DNA of 64,000 nt from Alphaproteobacteria bacterium SO-S41 (GTDB lineage Bacteria > Pseudomonadota > Alphaproteobacteria > Micropepsales > Micropepsaceae), in NCBI GenBank assembly GCA_019670725.1, contig AP024629.1:1-64000 (forward strand). The letters run 5' to 3'. Position numbers and translations under genes: made by a program. How positions within the stretch are numbered: position 1 is the stretch's first letter; each line of letters opens with the position of its first letter. This document shows positions 47,983 to 57,843 of this stretch, piece after piece. The notes under the pieces are model-generated. The model was not told the origin of the DNA, did no database searches, and worked only from the letters and a program-made list of their open reading frames with translations.

Positions 47983-49086
47983 TTATTGGGGCGCGCCGAT
48001 CAGGCGGCTCAGCATGCGGGCGGTATAATCCACCATGGGGATGATGCGGGCATAATTCAGCCGGGTCGGGCCGATCACCCCGATCGCCCCGACAATGCGG
48101 TCATGGGCGTCGCGATAGGGCGAGACGATCACCGACGAGCCCGACAGCGAAAAGAGCTTGGATTCCGCGCCGATGAAGATCGAGACGCCGTCGGCGTCGC
48201 GGGCGAGGTCGAGGAGCTGGATGACGTCCTGCTTGCGCTCCAGGTCATCGAAGAGGAGGCGGATGCGTTCCAGATCCTCGGCGGCGGTGACGTCGTCGAG
48301 CAGGCGCGACTGGCCCCGCACGATGAGCGAGCGGGCAAAGGCCGGATCGCCGCCGCCCCATTCCGCGAGCCCCGCCTCGACGACCCGGGCCGAGGCCTGG
48401 TCGAGTTCGGCGCGGCGGGCTTCCAGCTCGGCCCGCACGACGACGCGGACCTCGTCCAGCGTCCGGCCGCGCAAGCGCGCGCCGAGGAAATTGGTCGCCT
48501 CGACCAGCGCGGCGGTCGGCAGGCCGAGCGGCGCCTCGATGATGCGATTCTCAACCGAGCCGTCCTCGGAGACCAGGACGACCAGCACGCGGCCAGGGCC
48601 GGCGGCGACGAATTCGACATGGCGGAGCGTCCGCTCCCGCGTCGGGGTCACCACGAGGCCTGCGCAATGCGAGAGGCCGGAGAGCAGCGAGGTCGCCTCG
48701 CCCAGCAGATCGCCCACCCCGCGACCCGAGCCGGCGACGCGGGCGTCCATGGCTTTCCGCTCATCCTCGGCGAGCGAGCCGACTTCGAGGAGGCCGTCCA
48801 CGAAGAAGCGGAGGCCCGCCTGGGTCGGCACGCGCCCGGCGCTGGTATGGGGCGCGGCGATGAGGCCGGCGAGCTCCAGATCCGCCATCACATTGCGGAT
48901 CGAGGCCGGCGAGAGCGACATCGGCAGGCGCTGCGACAGGGTGCGCGAGCCCACGGGCTCGCCGGTATCCAGGTAGGATTCCACAATCCGCCGGAAAATC
49001 TCGCGTGACCGGTCGGCCAGCTGCGCGGCAGCAGGCGAGGGGCTTAGTCCAAGAAGGGCGTCGTTGCGGTGCGTGGGTGCTGACAT
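47983..49086 (-). CDS. hrcA: Heat-inducible transcription repressor HrcA
   Basis: HrcA represses chaperone genes through CIRCE operators. The 367-residue product has an N-terminal winged helix (REIFRRIVESYLDTGEPVGSRTLSQRLPMSLSPASIRNVMADLE) and the dimerisation domain with IFIGAESKLFSLSGSSVIVSPY near the C-terminus. No CIRCE element is seen near hrcA-grpE or dnaK in this window, so its operators (for example before groESL) must lie elsewhere. It is divergent from rph. Confidence 0.96.
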   Translation of the reverse strand: MSAPTHRNDALLGLSPSPAAAQLADRSREIFRRIVESYLDTGEPVGSRTLSQRLPMSLSPASIRNVMADLELAGLIAAPHTSAGRVPTQAGLRFFVDGLLEVGSLAEDERKAMDARVAGSGRGVGDLLGEATSLLSGLSHCAGLVVTPTRERTLRHVEFVAAGPGRVLVVLVSEDGSVENRIIEAPLGLPTAALVEATNFLGARLRGRTLDEVRVVVRAELEARRAELDQASARVVEAGLAEWGGGDPAFARSLIVRGQSRLLDDVTAAEDLERIRLLFDDLERKQDVIQLLDLARDADGVSIFIGAESKLFSLSGSSVIVSPYRDAHDRIVGAIGVIGPTRLNYARIIPMVDYTARMLSRLIGAPQ

Positions 49087-49111
49087 CGGCGATTGCGCAG
49101 GGCCGTGCGAG

Positions 49112-49146
49112 AGGGGTAGGTAGCCCCCCCTAAACCCCCGTTCAAG
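49112..49146 (-). promoter_or_regulatory. Candidate housekeeping promoter of hrcA-grpE
   Basis: On the minus strand TTGAAC is followed after a GGGGTTTAGGGGG spacer by GCTACCTACC. This fits the alphaproteobacterial sigma-70/73 pattern (TTGACGS and GCTANAWC) moderately well, and ends about 26 bases before the hrcA ATG. Confidence 0.4.
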
Positions 49147-49176
49147 GGGACAGTTTCACCCGAGCGAGGCCTTGCC

Positions 49177-49896
49177 ATGCGTCCATCCGGCCGTTCCCCC
49201 GACCAATTGCGCACGATCAGCCTCGAACCGGGCTTCTCGAAATACGCCGAAGGCTCGTGCATGACGCGCTTCGGCGACACCCATGTGCTGGTCACCGCGA
49301 GCCTCGATGAAGGCGTGCCGCCCTTCCTGCGCAATACCGGCAAGGGCTGGGTCACCGCCGAATACGGCATGCTGCCCCGCGCCACCCACGAGCGCATGCG
49401 CCGCGAGTCCAGCCAGGGCAAGCAGTCCGGCCGCACCCAGGAAATCCAGCGCCTGATCGGCCGCTCGCTGCGCGCGGTGACGAACCTGCAGGGCTTCGGC
49501 GAGCGCCAGATCCAGGTGGATTGCGACGTCATCCAGGCCGATGGCGGCACCCGCACCGCGGCGATCACCGGCGCCTTCGTGGCCCTCCACATGTGCTTTG
49601 CCCGCATGGTGAAGATCGGCGCGATCAAGCAGATCCCGCTGAAGGACCATCTCGCGGCGATCTCGTGCGGCATTGTCGGCGGCGTGCCGGTGGCCGACCT
49701 CGACTATGACGAGGATTCGACCGCTGACACCGACGCGAATTTCGTGCTGACTGGGTCGGGCGGCATCGTCGAAATTCAGGGCACCGCCGAGAAGGAGCCG
49801 TTCAGCGAAGAGCTGCTGCTCCAGTTGATGGGCCTTGCGCGCAAGGGCGTCAGCGAACTCGTCGTTGCGCAGAAAAAGGCGCTCGGCCTGGTATGA
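49177..49896 (+). CDS. rph: Ribonuclease PH
   Basis: RNase PH trims the 3' ends of tRNA precursors using phosphate. The 239-residue product has the family start [20 protein letters not shown], the catalytic loop [35 protein letters not shown], and the conserved [19 protein letters not shown]. It overlaps rdgB by four bases (ATGA). Confidence 0.97.
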   Translation: MRPSGRSPDQLRTISLEPGFSKYAEGSCMTRFGDTHVLVTASLDEGVPPFLRNTGKGWVTAEYGMLPRATHERMRRESSQGKQSGRTQEIQRLIGRSLRAVTNLQGFGERQIQVDCDVIQADGGTRTAAITGAFVALHMCFARMVKIGAIKQIPLKDHLAAISCGIVGGVPVADLDYDEDSTADTDANFVLTGSGGIVEIQGTAEKEPFSEELLLQLMGLARKGVSELVVAQKKALGLV

Positions 49897-50504
49897 GCCA
49901 GCATCGCCGCTTTCCGGGCGGACGGCTGATCGTCGCCACGCATAATCCCGGCAAGCTCGGCGAGCTGCGCACGCTGTTCCGTCCTTATACGGACGATCTC
50001 GTTTCGGCCGGCGAACTCGGACTGCCGGAACCTGATGAAACCGAGACGACCTTTATCGGTAATGCCGAGCTCAAAGCGCGCGCCGCGGCGCTGGCGGCGG
50101 GGAGCTGCGCCCTCGCCGACGATAGTGGGCTCTGCGTCGAGGCGCTCGGCGGCGATCCCGGCATCTATTCCGCGCGCTGGGCGGGAGAGACCAAGGACTT
50201 TTCCATCGCCATGGAGCGCATAAGGCGCGAGCTGGCGGCGAAAGGGTTGGAGACCTCGCCCGCCTATTTCGTCTGCGCGCTCTCCCTCGCTTTCCCTGAC
50301 GGGCATTGCGAAACCTTCGAAGGACGTTTCGACGGCAGCGTCGTTTTCCCGCCCCGGGGCACGCGCGGCTTCGGCTACGATCCGATCCTGCTGCCGGTCG
50401 GCGCCACGGAAACGCTGGGCGAGATCGATCCTGAAGTGAAGGCGCGGATCAGCCATCGCGCCAAGGCGTTCGCGCAGCTCATCGCGGCCTGTTTCGATGG
50501 CTGA
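49893..50504 (+). CDS. rdgB: Non-canonical purine NTP pyrophosphatase RdgB/HAM1
   Basis: The enzyme hydrolyses ITP, dITP and XTP to keep them out of nucleic acids. The 203-residue product has the substrate motif [15 protein letters not shown] at 13-27, the catalytic [23 protein letters not shown], and the ending SHRAKAF. It overlaps rph and hemW at both ends, so the three genes are translationally coupled. Confidence 0.96.
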   Translation: MSQHRRFPGGRLIVATHNPGKLGELRTLFRPYTDDLVSAGELGLPEPDETETTFIGNAELKARAAALAAGSCALADDSGLCVEALGGDPGIYSARWAGETKDFSIAMERIRRELAAKGLETSPAYFVCALSLAFPDGHCETFEGRFDGSVVFPPRGTRGFGYDPILLPVGATETLGEIDPEVKARISHRAKAFAQLIAACFDG

Positions 50505-51660
50505 CGCCGCGCGGCCCGATGGCGGCTTTGCGCTCTATGTCCATTGGCCGTTCTGCGCGGCGAAGTGCCCCTATTGCGATTTCAACTCCCATGTCCGCAA
50601 GGACGGCGTCGATGCGATGGCCTATGCCGGCGCGCTGGTGCGCGAGCTGGAGACGCAGGCCGCGCGGCTGGATGCGCGGCCGACACTGGATTCCATCTTC
50701 TTCGGCGGCGGCACGCCCTCGCTGATGCCCGGTGCCGCGGTGGGGCAGGTGATCGACGCGGCGGCAAAACTGTTCCCCTTCGCCGCCGATATCGAGATCA
50801 CCCTCGAAGCCAACCCCACCAGTACCGACGCCGCACGCTTCGCCGACTATGCGGCGGCGGGCGTCAACCGCGCCTCGGTCGGCATCCAGGCGCTTGATGA
50901 TGCCGATCTGAAAGCGCTGGGACGCTGGCACAGCGCGGCGGAAGCGCGCGCTGCCTTCGACCTCGCGCGCCGCACCTTCAGCCGCGCCTCGTTCGATCTC
51001 ATCTATGCCCGTACCGGGCAGAGCGAAGCGGCGTGGGAGACGGAACTCACCGACGCGCTCGCCATGGCCGGCGATCATCTCTCGCTCTATCAGCTCACCA
51101 TCGAGGACGGCACGAAGTTCGGCGCGCTGCATGCGGCCGGACAATTGACCGTGCCCGACACCGAAGACGCCGCGCGGCTCTACGAACTGACCCAGGCGAT
51201 CACGGCCGCGCAGGGCTTCGCGCAGTATGAAATCTCCAACCACGCCGCCGCCGGTTCGGAATCGCGGCACAATCTCGTCTATTGGCGCTACGGCGAGTTC
51301 CTCGGCGTCGGTCCGGGCGCGCATGGCCGGGTGCGCCAGGACGGTCAACTCGTCGCGACGGCGACCGAGAAATTTCCCGAACGCTGGCTGGGCGCGGTCA
51401 ACGCGCGGGGCGAGGGCCTGATCGCCGCCGACGCCGTGCCCAGCGAAGACCAGGCGCAGGAATATCTCGTCATGGCCCTTCGCCTCGCCGAAGGCATGGA
51501 CGCTGCGCGCTATGAACGCCTGGCGGGACGCGCGCTGGATGCGGCGCGGGTGACGGCGCTGGCTGACGAGGGCCTGATCGCGCGCAACGGCCCGCGCATC
51601 GCCGCAACGGTCAAAGGCCGGCTGGTGCTGAACGCCGTGGCGGCGGAACTGAGCCGGTAG
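50497..51660 (+). CDS. hemW: Radical SAM heme chaperone HemW
   Basis: HemW is a radical-SAM protein related to oxygen-independent coproporphyrinogen oxidase that inserts heme into proteins. The 387-residue product has the 4Fe-4S motif C20-xxx-C24-xx-C27 in FCAAKCPYCDFN and FGGGTPSLM. It lacks the fourth N-terminal Cys that true HemN uses, so HemW is preferred. It overlaps rdgB by eight bases; the rph-rdgB-hemW order is common in alphaproteobacteria. Confidence 0.95.
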   Translation: MADAARPDGGFALYVHWPFCAAKCPYCDFNSHVRKDGVDAMAYAGALVRELETQAARLDARPTLDSIFFGGGTPSLMPGAAVGQVIDAAAKLFPFAADIEITLEANPTSTDAARFADYAAAGVNRASVGIQALDDADLKALGRWHSAAEARAAFDLARRTFSRASFDLIYARTGQSEAAWETELTDALAMAGDHLSLYQLTIEDGTKFGALHAAGQLTVPDTEDAARLYELTQAITAAQGFAQYEISNHAAAGSESRHNLVYWRYGEFLGVGPGAHGRVRQDGQLVATATEKFPERWLGAVNARGEGLIAADAVPSEDQAQEYLVMALRLAEGMDAARYERLAGRALDAARVTALADEGLIARNGPRIAATVKGRLVLNAVAAELSR

Positions 51661-51685
51661 CGGCCCTCAACCGAACGCCACTCTA

Positions 51686-51798
51686 CGTCATGGTGAGGTG
51701 CGGAGCGCGGAACGCGCGGAGCCTCGAACCACGCACGCTGTTGCCGTCACCCTGCGTCCTTCGAGGCACGGCCATTGGCCGGGCACCTCAGGATGACG
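51686..51798. repeat. 113-bp palindromic intergenic repeat
   Basis: The ends CGTCATGGTGAGGTGC and its imperfect inverse (CACCTCAGGATGACG) bound the element. The inside contains CCTCGAACCACGCAC and CCTTCGAGG blocks typical of dispersed non-coding repeats in alphaproteobacteria. It lies between convergent hemW and the LppC gene. Confidence 0.65.
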
Positions 51799-51816
51799 GA
51801 GAGGGTAAATCGCGCC

Positions 51817-53208
51817 CTACGACCCCGTGTCCTGGAAGCTGCGCGGGGCGGGTTTGATCACCGTGAAGCCTCCGCCGGTCACGCCGATGATCGCGAGGCC
51901 GCGCTGGATCGTGCCGTTGGGCAGGAAGCGGAAGATGCCGTCGACGCCGCCAAAGCCGTTGGGGTCGGTGATGGCGCTCTGCGTGAAGCGCTGGCCGGGC
52001 AGGTTGTCCGACAGCGTCGCGGCGAGCGACATCGCGTCATAGCCGAGGCTGGCGACGCGCGGCGGGCGGTAATTGTAGATGCCCTCGAAACGCGCGCTGA
52101 AGCTCTGGCGCGTCGAGGGTTCGGGGGCCGCGAAGAGCCCGCCGGTGAGGCCGCCGGCGCTGCCATTGCCGGATTCATCCCAGAGGCCCGTGCCGAGCAG
52201 GACATATTCGGGCAGCACCGCGCGCGGCGGGGGCGGAGGCGGCGGGGGCGCCGGCGGCGGTGCGACGCCGGCCTTGATCTGCTCGTCCGTCAGCGGCGGG
52301 GGGGCCGGCGGCGGGGGCGGCGGCGGCGGTCCAAAGCGGATGAGCTTGGCGATGTTCTGCAGGCCCTTGCCGCCGCCGGGCACGAAGATCGCGTCGAAAT
52401 CCTTGTTATCGAGCTGCATGACCGAGCTGTAGACGGGACCGCCGGCATTGTAGGCGGCGTTGGCGACGATCTGGCCGCCGGTCGCGGCGACGTCGCGCTG
52501 GAAGGTCGCGGTGGCGCGCACCGCATAGGTATCGTTCGGCGACATGACCGCGAAGAGACCCATGCCGCGCGAGGCCGCATAGTTCACGACGGCGCGGATT
52601 TCCTCTTCCGGGGTGAAGGAGAGGAGGTAGACGCCCCCGCCCGCTGCCGAGGAGGTCGACGAGAAGCTGATCACGGGGATGCCCAGCGGCGCGGCGACGG
52701 CACGTACCGCGGCGACGTCTTCGGCGAAGACCGGCCCCAGGATGATCTCGGCGCCTTCATTGATCGCCTGCTGCGCGGCATTGCCGGCGCCGTTCGAAGT
52801 GTTCTTGACGATCAGCGTGATGTCGTTGCGGCCGGTGTCGAACAGCGCCATCTGCGCCGCGTCGAACAGGGGATTGCCGAGATCCTTGCCGCGGCCGCTC
52901 TGCGGCACCAGCAGCGCGATCTTGACCGGGCCCATGCCGATGCCGCCGGGGCGGCGCGGCGCGCCGCTGGCGACGGGGCCTTCCGGCCCGAGCGGATTGA
53001 CGTTGGGGCGTGGACCGCGGCCGGGGCCACCGGGACCGCCACTGCCGGGTTCCAGCACGGTGCCCTGGCCGGGCTCGGCCGCCGTCTGGCAGCCCGACAG
53101 GGCCGCGGCGCCAAGGACGATCAGCGCCGCCGAACAGATCGCTTTGAGGCGGCGGGCAAGACCGCTACCACTGAAGGACCAGGAAGGAAGCGTCGGTGCC
53201 AGAGCCAT
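51817..53208 (-). CDS. LppC/LpoA-family penicillin-binding protein activator lipoprotein
   Basis: The 463-residue product is a lipoprotein: a signal peptide with lipobox ALSGC and acylated C40, a Gly/Pro-rich linker (about 41-85), then a periplasmic-binding-protein fold (about 88-455, IALLVPQSGRGKDLG) of the LppC family. LpoA activates class A PBPs from the outer membrane. A remarkable insertion of two poly-Pro runs (8 and 8 prolines, within PPPPPPPAPPP and PPPAPPPPPPPP) lies inside the fold at about residues 297-335. Its start overlaps the divergent rsmI start by 13 bases. Confidence 0.9.
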   Translation of the reverse strand: MALAPTLPSWSFSGSGLARRLKAICSAALIVLGAAALSGCQTAAEPGQGTVLEPGSGGPGGPGRGPRPNVNPLGPEGPVASGAPRRPGGIGMGPVKIALLVPQSGRGKDLGNPLFDAAQMALFDTGRNDITLIVKNTSNGAGNAAQQAINEGAEIILGPVFAEDVAAVRAVAAPLGIPVISFSSTSSAAGGGVYLLSFTPEEEIRAVVNYAASRGMGLFAVMSPNDTYAVRATATFQRDVAATGGQIVANAAYNAGGPVYSSVMQLDNKDFDAIFVPGGGKGLQNIAKLIRFGPPPPPPPPAPPPLTDEQIKAGVAPPPAPPPPPPPPRAVLPEYVLLGTGLWDESGNGSAGGLTGGLFAAPEPSTRQSFSARFEGIYNYRPPRVASLGYDAMSLAATLSDNLPGQRFTQSAITDPNGFGGVDGIFRFLPNGTIQRGLAIIGVTGGGFTVIKPAPRSFQDTGS

Positions 53209-54188
53209 TCTCGTCCTCGTCGGGTGAACCGGCGCGCCGAAGCGCAGACCGCGCGGAAGCTAAAGGGGCCCCGTCCGGGAGTAAACCTTCCCCGGACGCC
53301 AGCGCGCCGTCAGCTGCCGATTTCCGCGGCTCAGCGCCCAGCGAAGCCCTGCAAAGCGGCCTTTATGTGACGGCGACGCCCATCGGCAATGCCGGCGACA
53401 TCACACTGCGCGCGCTCGCCGTGCTGAAGGGCGTCGCGGCGGTCGCGGCCGAGGACACCCGCGTCACCGGCAAGCTGTTCGGGATGTACGGCTTCAAGAC
53501 GAAACTCATCTCCTATCGCGCCGAAAACGCCGACCGCGCGACGCCCGTCATCCTCGCCCGCCTGGCGCGGGGCGAGGCGGTGGCGATCGTCACCGATGCC
53601 GGCACGCCCCATGTCTCCGACCCCGGCGCGGCGCTGGTCGCGGCGGTCGCGGCGGCGGGCCACAAGGTCTTTGCGATCCCCGGCCCCTCGGCCCTCACCG
53701 CCGCGCTGTCGATCTCGGGCCTGTCGGCCAAGCGGACGCTTTTCGCCGGCTTCCTCGCTCCGACCTCGTCGGCACGGCAGAAGGAGCTGGCTGAGGTGAA
53801 GGCCGTCGAGGCCGCGCTCGTCTTCTTCGAGGCACCGCACCGCATCGTCGAGGCGCTGGAGGACATGCTTTCCGTGCTCGGCGACCGCGACGCCGTCATC
53901 TGCCGCGAGATGACGAAGCATTTCGAGGAGGTGCGGCGCGGGACGTTGAGTACTCTGGTGGACGCCGCCCGCGCCGACACCGACCTGCAGCGCGGCGAGA
54001 TCGTGCTGGTCGTGGCGCCGCCCGTCCCCGTCGATGCCGAAACCGCGGAGCGCGATCTCGACGGCGCGCTGCGCAAGGCGCTGACGACGATGCGGGTGAA
54101 GGACGCCGCCGATGCGGTCGCGGGGGCGCTCGGCCTGCCGCGCCGCGCGGTCTATGCCCGCGCGCTGGAGCTGAAAGAAGATGCCTAG
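53196..54188 (+). CDS. rsmI: 16S rRNA C1402 ribose-2'-O-methyltransferase RsmI
   Basis: RsmI methylates the 2'-OH of C1402 in 16S rRNA. The 330-residue product has the family motifs LYVTATPIGN at about 56-65, DAGTPHVSDPGAALV and FFEAPHRI. The start is a GTG behind AGGAAGGAAG at 53181-53190. The first 54 residues are a Ser/Ala-rich extension before the conserved core, so a shorter start is possible but no good one is seen. It heads rsmI-yraN-sirB1-gshB, all on the same strand. Confidence 0.94.
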   Translation: MPEPFSSSSGEPARRSADRAEAKGAPSGSKPSPDASAPSAADFRGSAPSEALQSGLYVTATPIGNAGDITLRALAVLKGVAAVAAEDTRVTGKLFGMYGFKTKLISYRAENADRATPVILARLARGEAVAIVTDAGTPHVSDPGAALVAAVAAAGHKVFAIPGPSALTAALSISGLSAKRTLFAGFLAPTSSARQKELAEVKAVEAALVFFEAPHRIVEALEDMLSVLGDRDAVICREMTKHFEEVRRGTLSTLVDAARADTDLQRGEIVLVVAPPVPVDAETAERDLDGALRKALTTMRVKDAADAVAGALGLPRRAVYARALELKEDA

Positions 54189-54558
54189 CCATGTGAAGCT
54201 CGCGGCCGTCGCGCGCGGCGCGATCGCCGAACGCCGCGCCGCCTGGAAGCTGCGCCTCACCTTCTACGCGATCCTTGCGCGGCGCTTTCGCCCCGCCAAG
54301 ACGCACGGGCTCGGCGAGATCGACATCATCGCGCGCAAGGGCCGCACGATCTGCTTCATCGAGGTGAAAGCGCGCGGCACCGAGGCCGACGGCATCTTCG
54401 CGATCTCAGCTCAGCAGCAGGACCGCATCGCCCGCGCCGCCGCGCATTTCATCAAGGTGCGCCCGCGCTATGCCGGCTATGCCATGCGCTTCGACGCCAT
54501 GGTGCTGGAGGCGAACCGCTTCTGGCCGCGCCATGTCGTCGACGCCTGGCGACCATGA
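54181..54558 (+). CDS. YraN family endonuclease-like protein (UPF0102)
   Basis: The 125-residue product belongs to the YraN family with a Holliday-junction-resolvase-like nuclease fold: LGEIDIIARKGRTICFIEVKAR holds the D and E-x-K metal residues. The function is not settled. It overlaps rsmI by eight bases and the next gene by four. The rsmI-yraN pairing is widely conserved. Confidence 0.92.
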   Translation: MPSHVKLAAVARGAIAERRAAWKLRLTFYAILARRFRPAKTHGLGEIDIIARKGRTICFIEVKARGTEADGIFAISAQQQDRIARAAAHFIKVRPRYAGYAMRFDAMVLEANRFWPRHVVDAWRP

Positions 54559-55367
54559 GCGGCGATCCCCGCGCCGTGCTCGATGAGGCCGGCAAGGCCG
54601 GCACCGGCGATATCGACATCGCCGCCGCCGCGCTGGCGCTGTCGGCGATTGCCCGCCCGGGCCTCGATACCGCGCCGCTGGCCGCCCATGTCGCGGGCCT
54701 CGGGCCGGCTGCCCAGGGCGCGCTGGAGCAGATCGACAATCACCGCGAGGTCGCGGCCGTGCTGGCAGCGACGCTGCACGGCGTTTTCGGCTATACCGGC
54801 GACCGCAAGACCTATGACGATCTGGGGAATGCCGATCTCGCGACGGTGATCGAGCGGCGGCGCGGCCTGCCCGTCGCGCTCGGCATTCTCTACATCCACA
54901 CCGCCCGCGCGCTCGGCGCCTCCGCGCACGGCATCAACTTTCCCGGCCATTTCCTGGTGGGCCTCGCGACCAAGAGCGGCGCGATCCTCACCGATCCCTT
55001 CAATGGCGGACGCACCGTCGACGGCGACGATCTGGAAGCCATGCTGCCGCGCGGCACGCCGCTGGATCAGGGTCACATCGCGGCGCTCAGCGATCGCGGC
55101 ACGCTGATCCGGCTGCAGAACAATATCGTCACCCGCGCCCGCGAGGCCGACGACTGGGCGCGCGTCGCGGTCACGCTGGAGACGCTGATGCGGATCGCGC
55201 CCGATGCCGTGAACTATCGCTATGAGTGGGGCGCCGCGCTCGCCCGGATCGAACAGCCCATCGCCGCCCGCACCGCGCTCGGCGAGGCGCTGCTGCGCGA
55301 GCCGCAGGCGCCCTGGGCGAACGATGCGCGGGCCCTGCTCGGCCGGCTCAATCGCAGCTTGAATTGA
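54555..55367 (+). CDS. SirB1/transglutaminase-like protein
   Basis: The 270-residue product has the SirB1 pattern: [36 protein letters not shown], then [12 protein letters not shown] with the typical His, and a TPR-like C-terminal part ([26 protein letters not shown]). In the SirB1 group the catalytic Cys of classical transglutaminases is often changed, and none is obvious here. The role is unknown. Confidence 0.9.
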   Translation: MSGDPRAVLDEAGKAGTGDIDIAAAALALSAIARPGLDTAPLAAHVAGLGPAAQGALEQIDNHREVAAVLAATLHGVFGYTGDRKTYDDLGNADLATVIERRRGLPVALGILYIHTARALGASAHGINFPGHFLVGLATKSGAILTDPFNGGRTVDGDDLEAMLPRGTPLDQGHIAALSDRGTLIRLQNNIVTRAREADDWARVAVTLETLMRIAPDAVNYRYEWGAALARIEQPIAARTALGEALLREPQAPWANDARALLGRLNRSLN

Positions 55368-55416
55368 CCCCGCGCGCGGAAGATGGTGCGCGCGACCTAA
55401 GCCCTTGAGGATGCCC

Positions 55417-56364
55417 ATGACGCTCTCCGTCGCGATCCAGATGGACCCGATCCACGCCATCGATATCGGCGGCGATTCGACCTTCGCGCTGGCGCTGGAG
55501 GCGCAGACCCGCGGGCACACGCTGTTCTATTACGAGCCCAAGAACCTCTCCTATCGCGACGGCCGGGTCTTCGCGCGCGGCCATCACCTGACCGTCCGCG
55601 CCGAGAAGGGCAACCACTTCTCGTTCCAGCCCGAGGCCAATGTCGAACTCTCGGACTTCGACGTCGTACTGCTGCGCCAGGACCCGCCCTATGACATGGC
55701 GTATCTGACGACGACCTATGTCCTGCAGCGCATTCATCCCAAGACATTGGTGGTGAACGACCCCATCCATGTCCGCGACGCGCCGGAAAAACTCTTCCCG
55801 ATCCTGTGGCCGGACCTGATCCCGCCCACCCTCATCACCAATGACCGCACCGCGATCCGCGCCTTCCGCGCCGAGCATGGCGACGTCATCGTGAAGCCGC
55901 TCTACGGCAATGGCGGCGCGGGCGTCTTCCGCATCCGCGCTGAGGACGAGAATCTGGGCTCGCTGCTGGAGACCTTCGAGAAGCTCTCGCGCGAGCCGCT
56001 GATCGTGCAGAAATACCTGCCCGAGGTGCGCAAGGGCGACAAGCGCATCATCCTGGTCGAGGGCAAGGCGGTCGGCGCGATCAACCGCGTGCCCGCGGCC
56101 GGCGAGGCGCGCTCCAACATGCATGTCGGCGGCCGTCCCGAGGCGACCGAGCTCACCGCCCGCGAGCAGCAGATCTGCGACGCGATCGGGCCGGAACTGA
56201 AGAAGCGCGGCCTCATCTTTGTCGGGATCGACGTGATCGGCGACTACCTGACCGAGATCAACGTGACCTCGCCCACGGGCATCCACGAGATCCGCCGCTT
56301 CGGCGGGCCGGACATCGCGGGTCTCGTCTGGGATGCGATCGAGGCGCGCCGCACGCAGACCTAG
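55417..56364 (+). CDS. gshB: Glutathione synthetase
   Basis: GshB makes glutathione from gamma-glutamylcysteine and glycine with ATP. The 315-residue product has the family start [20 protein letters not shown], the ATP-grasp loop [14 protein letters not shown], and the metal-binding end [17 protein letters not shown]. The ATG at 55417 is favoured because GAGG lies six bases upstream; a TTG at 55405 and an ATG at 55411 are in frame. It ends the rsmI-yraN-sirB1-gshB cluster. Confidence 0.96.
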   Translation: MTLSVAIQMDPIHAIDIGGDSTFALALEAQTRGHTLFYYEPKNLSYRDGRVFARGHHLTVRAEKGNHFSFQPEANVELSDFDVVLLRQDPPYDMAYLTTTYVLQRIHPKTLVVNDPIHVRDAPEKLFPILWPDLIPPTLITNDRTAIRAFRAEHGDVIVKPLYGNGGAGVFRIRAEDENLGSLLETFEKLSREPLIVQKYLPEVRKGDKRIILVEGKAVGAINRVPAAGEARSNMHVGGRPEATELTAREQQICDAIGPELKKRGLIFVGIDVIGDYLTEINVTSPTGIHEIRRFGGPDIAGLVWDAIEARRTQT

Positions 56365-56477
56365 CGCGCCATTTCGCCGCCTCCATCGGAGCACAATCGG
56401 GCGCTAACCTGCGCCCCGCGAGGGACAAAGCAACGAAGCGCCGCATGGCGGGTGCGGCGCGTGGTCAAGGATCGGCG

Positions 56478-57827
56478 ATGGCGAGTTATTCCGAGCGGCA
56501 GGCCGCCCGCAAAGCCAACATCATCAAGAACGCGCAGAAGTTCCACGAATACGGGCCCCCGGTGCTGGGCATCCTGCCCGTGCAGTTCGGCCGGGCCGGC
56601 GAGATCTTCGCCGACAGCGTCAGCGCCGGCGCCGACAAGATCGACCAGTGGCTGGGCGATCTCGTCGAGGCCTATCCCAATCTCTTCGCCGTCTCGGTCG
56701 CGACGGCCTCGCATACGGTGATCGAGGGCATTCTGGAGCCGACCGCCGATCTCGGCCGCATCGGCAAATCGACCCGCGACATGATGGAGACGGGCACGGT
56801 CAGCCCCGGCGAAGTGCTGAGCGACGCCGTCCGCATCATCACCCTGCTCACCCACAACCCCGCCTTCGGCAAGAAGGTGCAGCAGGCGGTCGGCGAGTGG
56901 CTGACCAATAAGGGGACCAAGGCGGCGCGGCTGATCGCCGACGGCGAGGGCGGGATCTGCGCCTGGGTGTCGGGCCTCGCCGCGGGCGTGAAGACCGGCC
57001 AGCTCGGCAATATCTGGCACAAAAGACTTTTCATGCAGCTCGACGATCTCGCCGCGGCGCTCAAGGTGACCACGCTGAAGTCCGGCATGCTGATGGACGA
57101 ATTGATGACAGCGCTGGGCCGGCTCGGCATGAAGTTCGGCGCGAAAGGTCGCGGCGCCCCCGGCTTCATCACCCCGCCCGAACTCGGCATGAAGATCCCC
57201 AAGGACGGCAGCGTCGCGATCGTCGGCGTCATCGATACCGGGGTCAACGCCGCGAAGCGCGAGGCGCATGCCGTCATCATGTTCTGGGAAGACGGCGTCC
57301 TGAAGGTCCTGGACCGCGGCGGCGGCCGCGCGCCAATGGTGACGTTCGATTCCTGGGCCGAGTTCGTGAAAGCCTGGGGCAGCGGCCCCAGCAAGCTGCG
57401 CTGGCTGATCGACGAATATGTGCTGGTGCCGAACCTCTTCATGAAGAACATCGTCGCTGACGGCATCCGCGTCCTGGCGGTGGCGCTGGGCGGCATCTTG
57501 AAGCTCGACACCGAGACGGCGCTCGAAACCGCCGCGGTGCAGAAGGCGGTCGCGGAAGGCAACGCGCCGGTGCCGATGAAGGTGCCCCCGACCTCGGCCA
57601 GCGCGCCGATCGTCGTCGAGCCGCAGCCGGACGTCGCCCTGCCGCCCAACTTCAAGGTCTATACCGTCCAGCGCGGCGACAGCCTATCGGCGATCGCCAA
57701 GCGCTTCTACGGCAAGTTCTCGAAGTGGCCGATCCTCTACGTCGCCAACAAGGCGGTCATCGGCAAGAACCCCGACCGCATCAAGCCCGGCCAGCTCTTC
57801 TGGATCCCCGAGATCAAGCACCGCTGA
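56478..57827 (+). CDS. LysM-domain protein with a possible papain-like core
   Basis: The 449-residue product has no signal peptide. Residues 1-150 are helical with no known match. The middle region shows a Cys-His-Asp order, C161 in GICAWVSGLAAG, H264 in REAHAVIMFWEDG and D279 in KVLDRGG, which resembles the papain-like toxin fold (Tox-PL type). A Pro-rich linker (367-390) leads to a C-terminal LysM domain (393-445, VQRGDSLSAIAKRFYG). LysM without a signal peptide is typical of phage-tail or injection-system associated proteins, but no such genes are adjacent. The ATG at 56478 is chosen; a start at 56445 would add a non-conserved 11 residues. The enzymatic role is inference. Confidence 0.7.
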   Translation: MASYSERQAARKANIIKNAQKFHEYGPPVLGILPVQFGRAGEIFADSVSAGADKIDQWLGDLVEAYPNLFAVSVATASHTVIEGILEPTADLGRIGKSTRDMMETGTVSPGEVLSDAVRIITLLTHNPAFGKKVQQAVGEWLTNKGTKAARLIADGEGGICAWVSGLAAGVKTGQLGNIWHKRLFMQLDDLAAALKVTTLKSGMLMDELMTALGRLGMKFGAKGRGAPGFITPPELGMKIPKDGSVAIVGVIDTGVNAAKREAHAVIMFWEDGVLKVLDRGGGRAPMVTFDSWAEFVKAWGSGPSKLRWLIDEYVLVPNLFMKNIVADGIRVLAVALGGILKLDTETALETAAVQKAVAEGNAPVPMKVPPTSASAPIVVEPQPDVALPPNFKVYTVQRGDSLSAIAKRFYGKFSKWPILYVANKAVIGKNPDRIKPGQLFWIPEIKHR

Positions 57828-57843
57828 GGGTTTCATCAACTAT

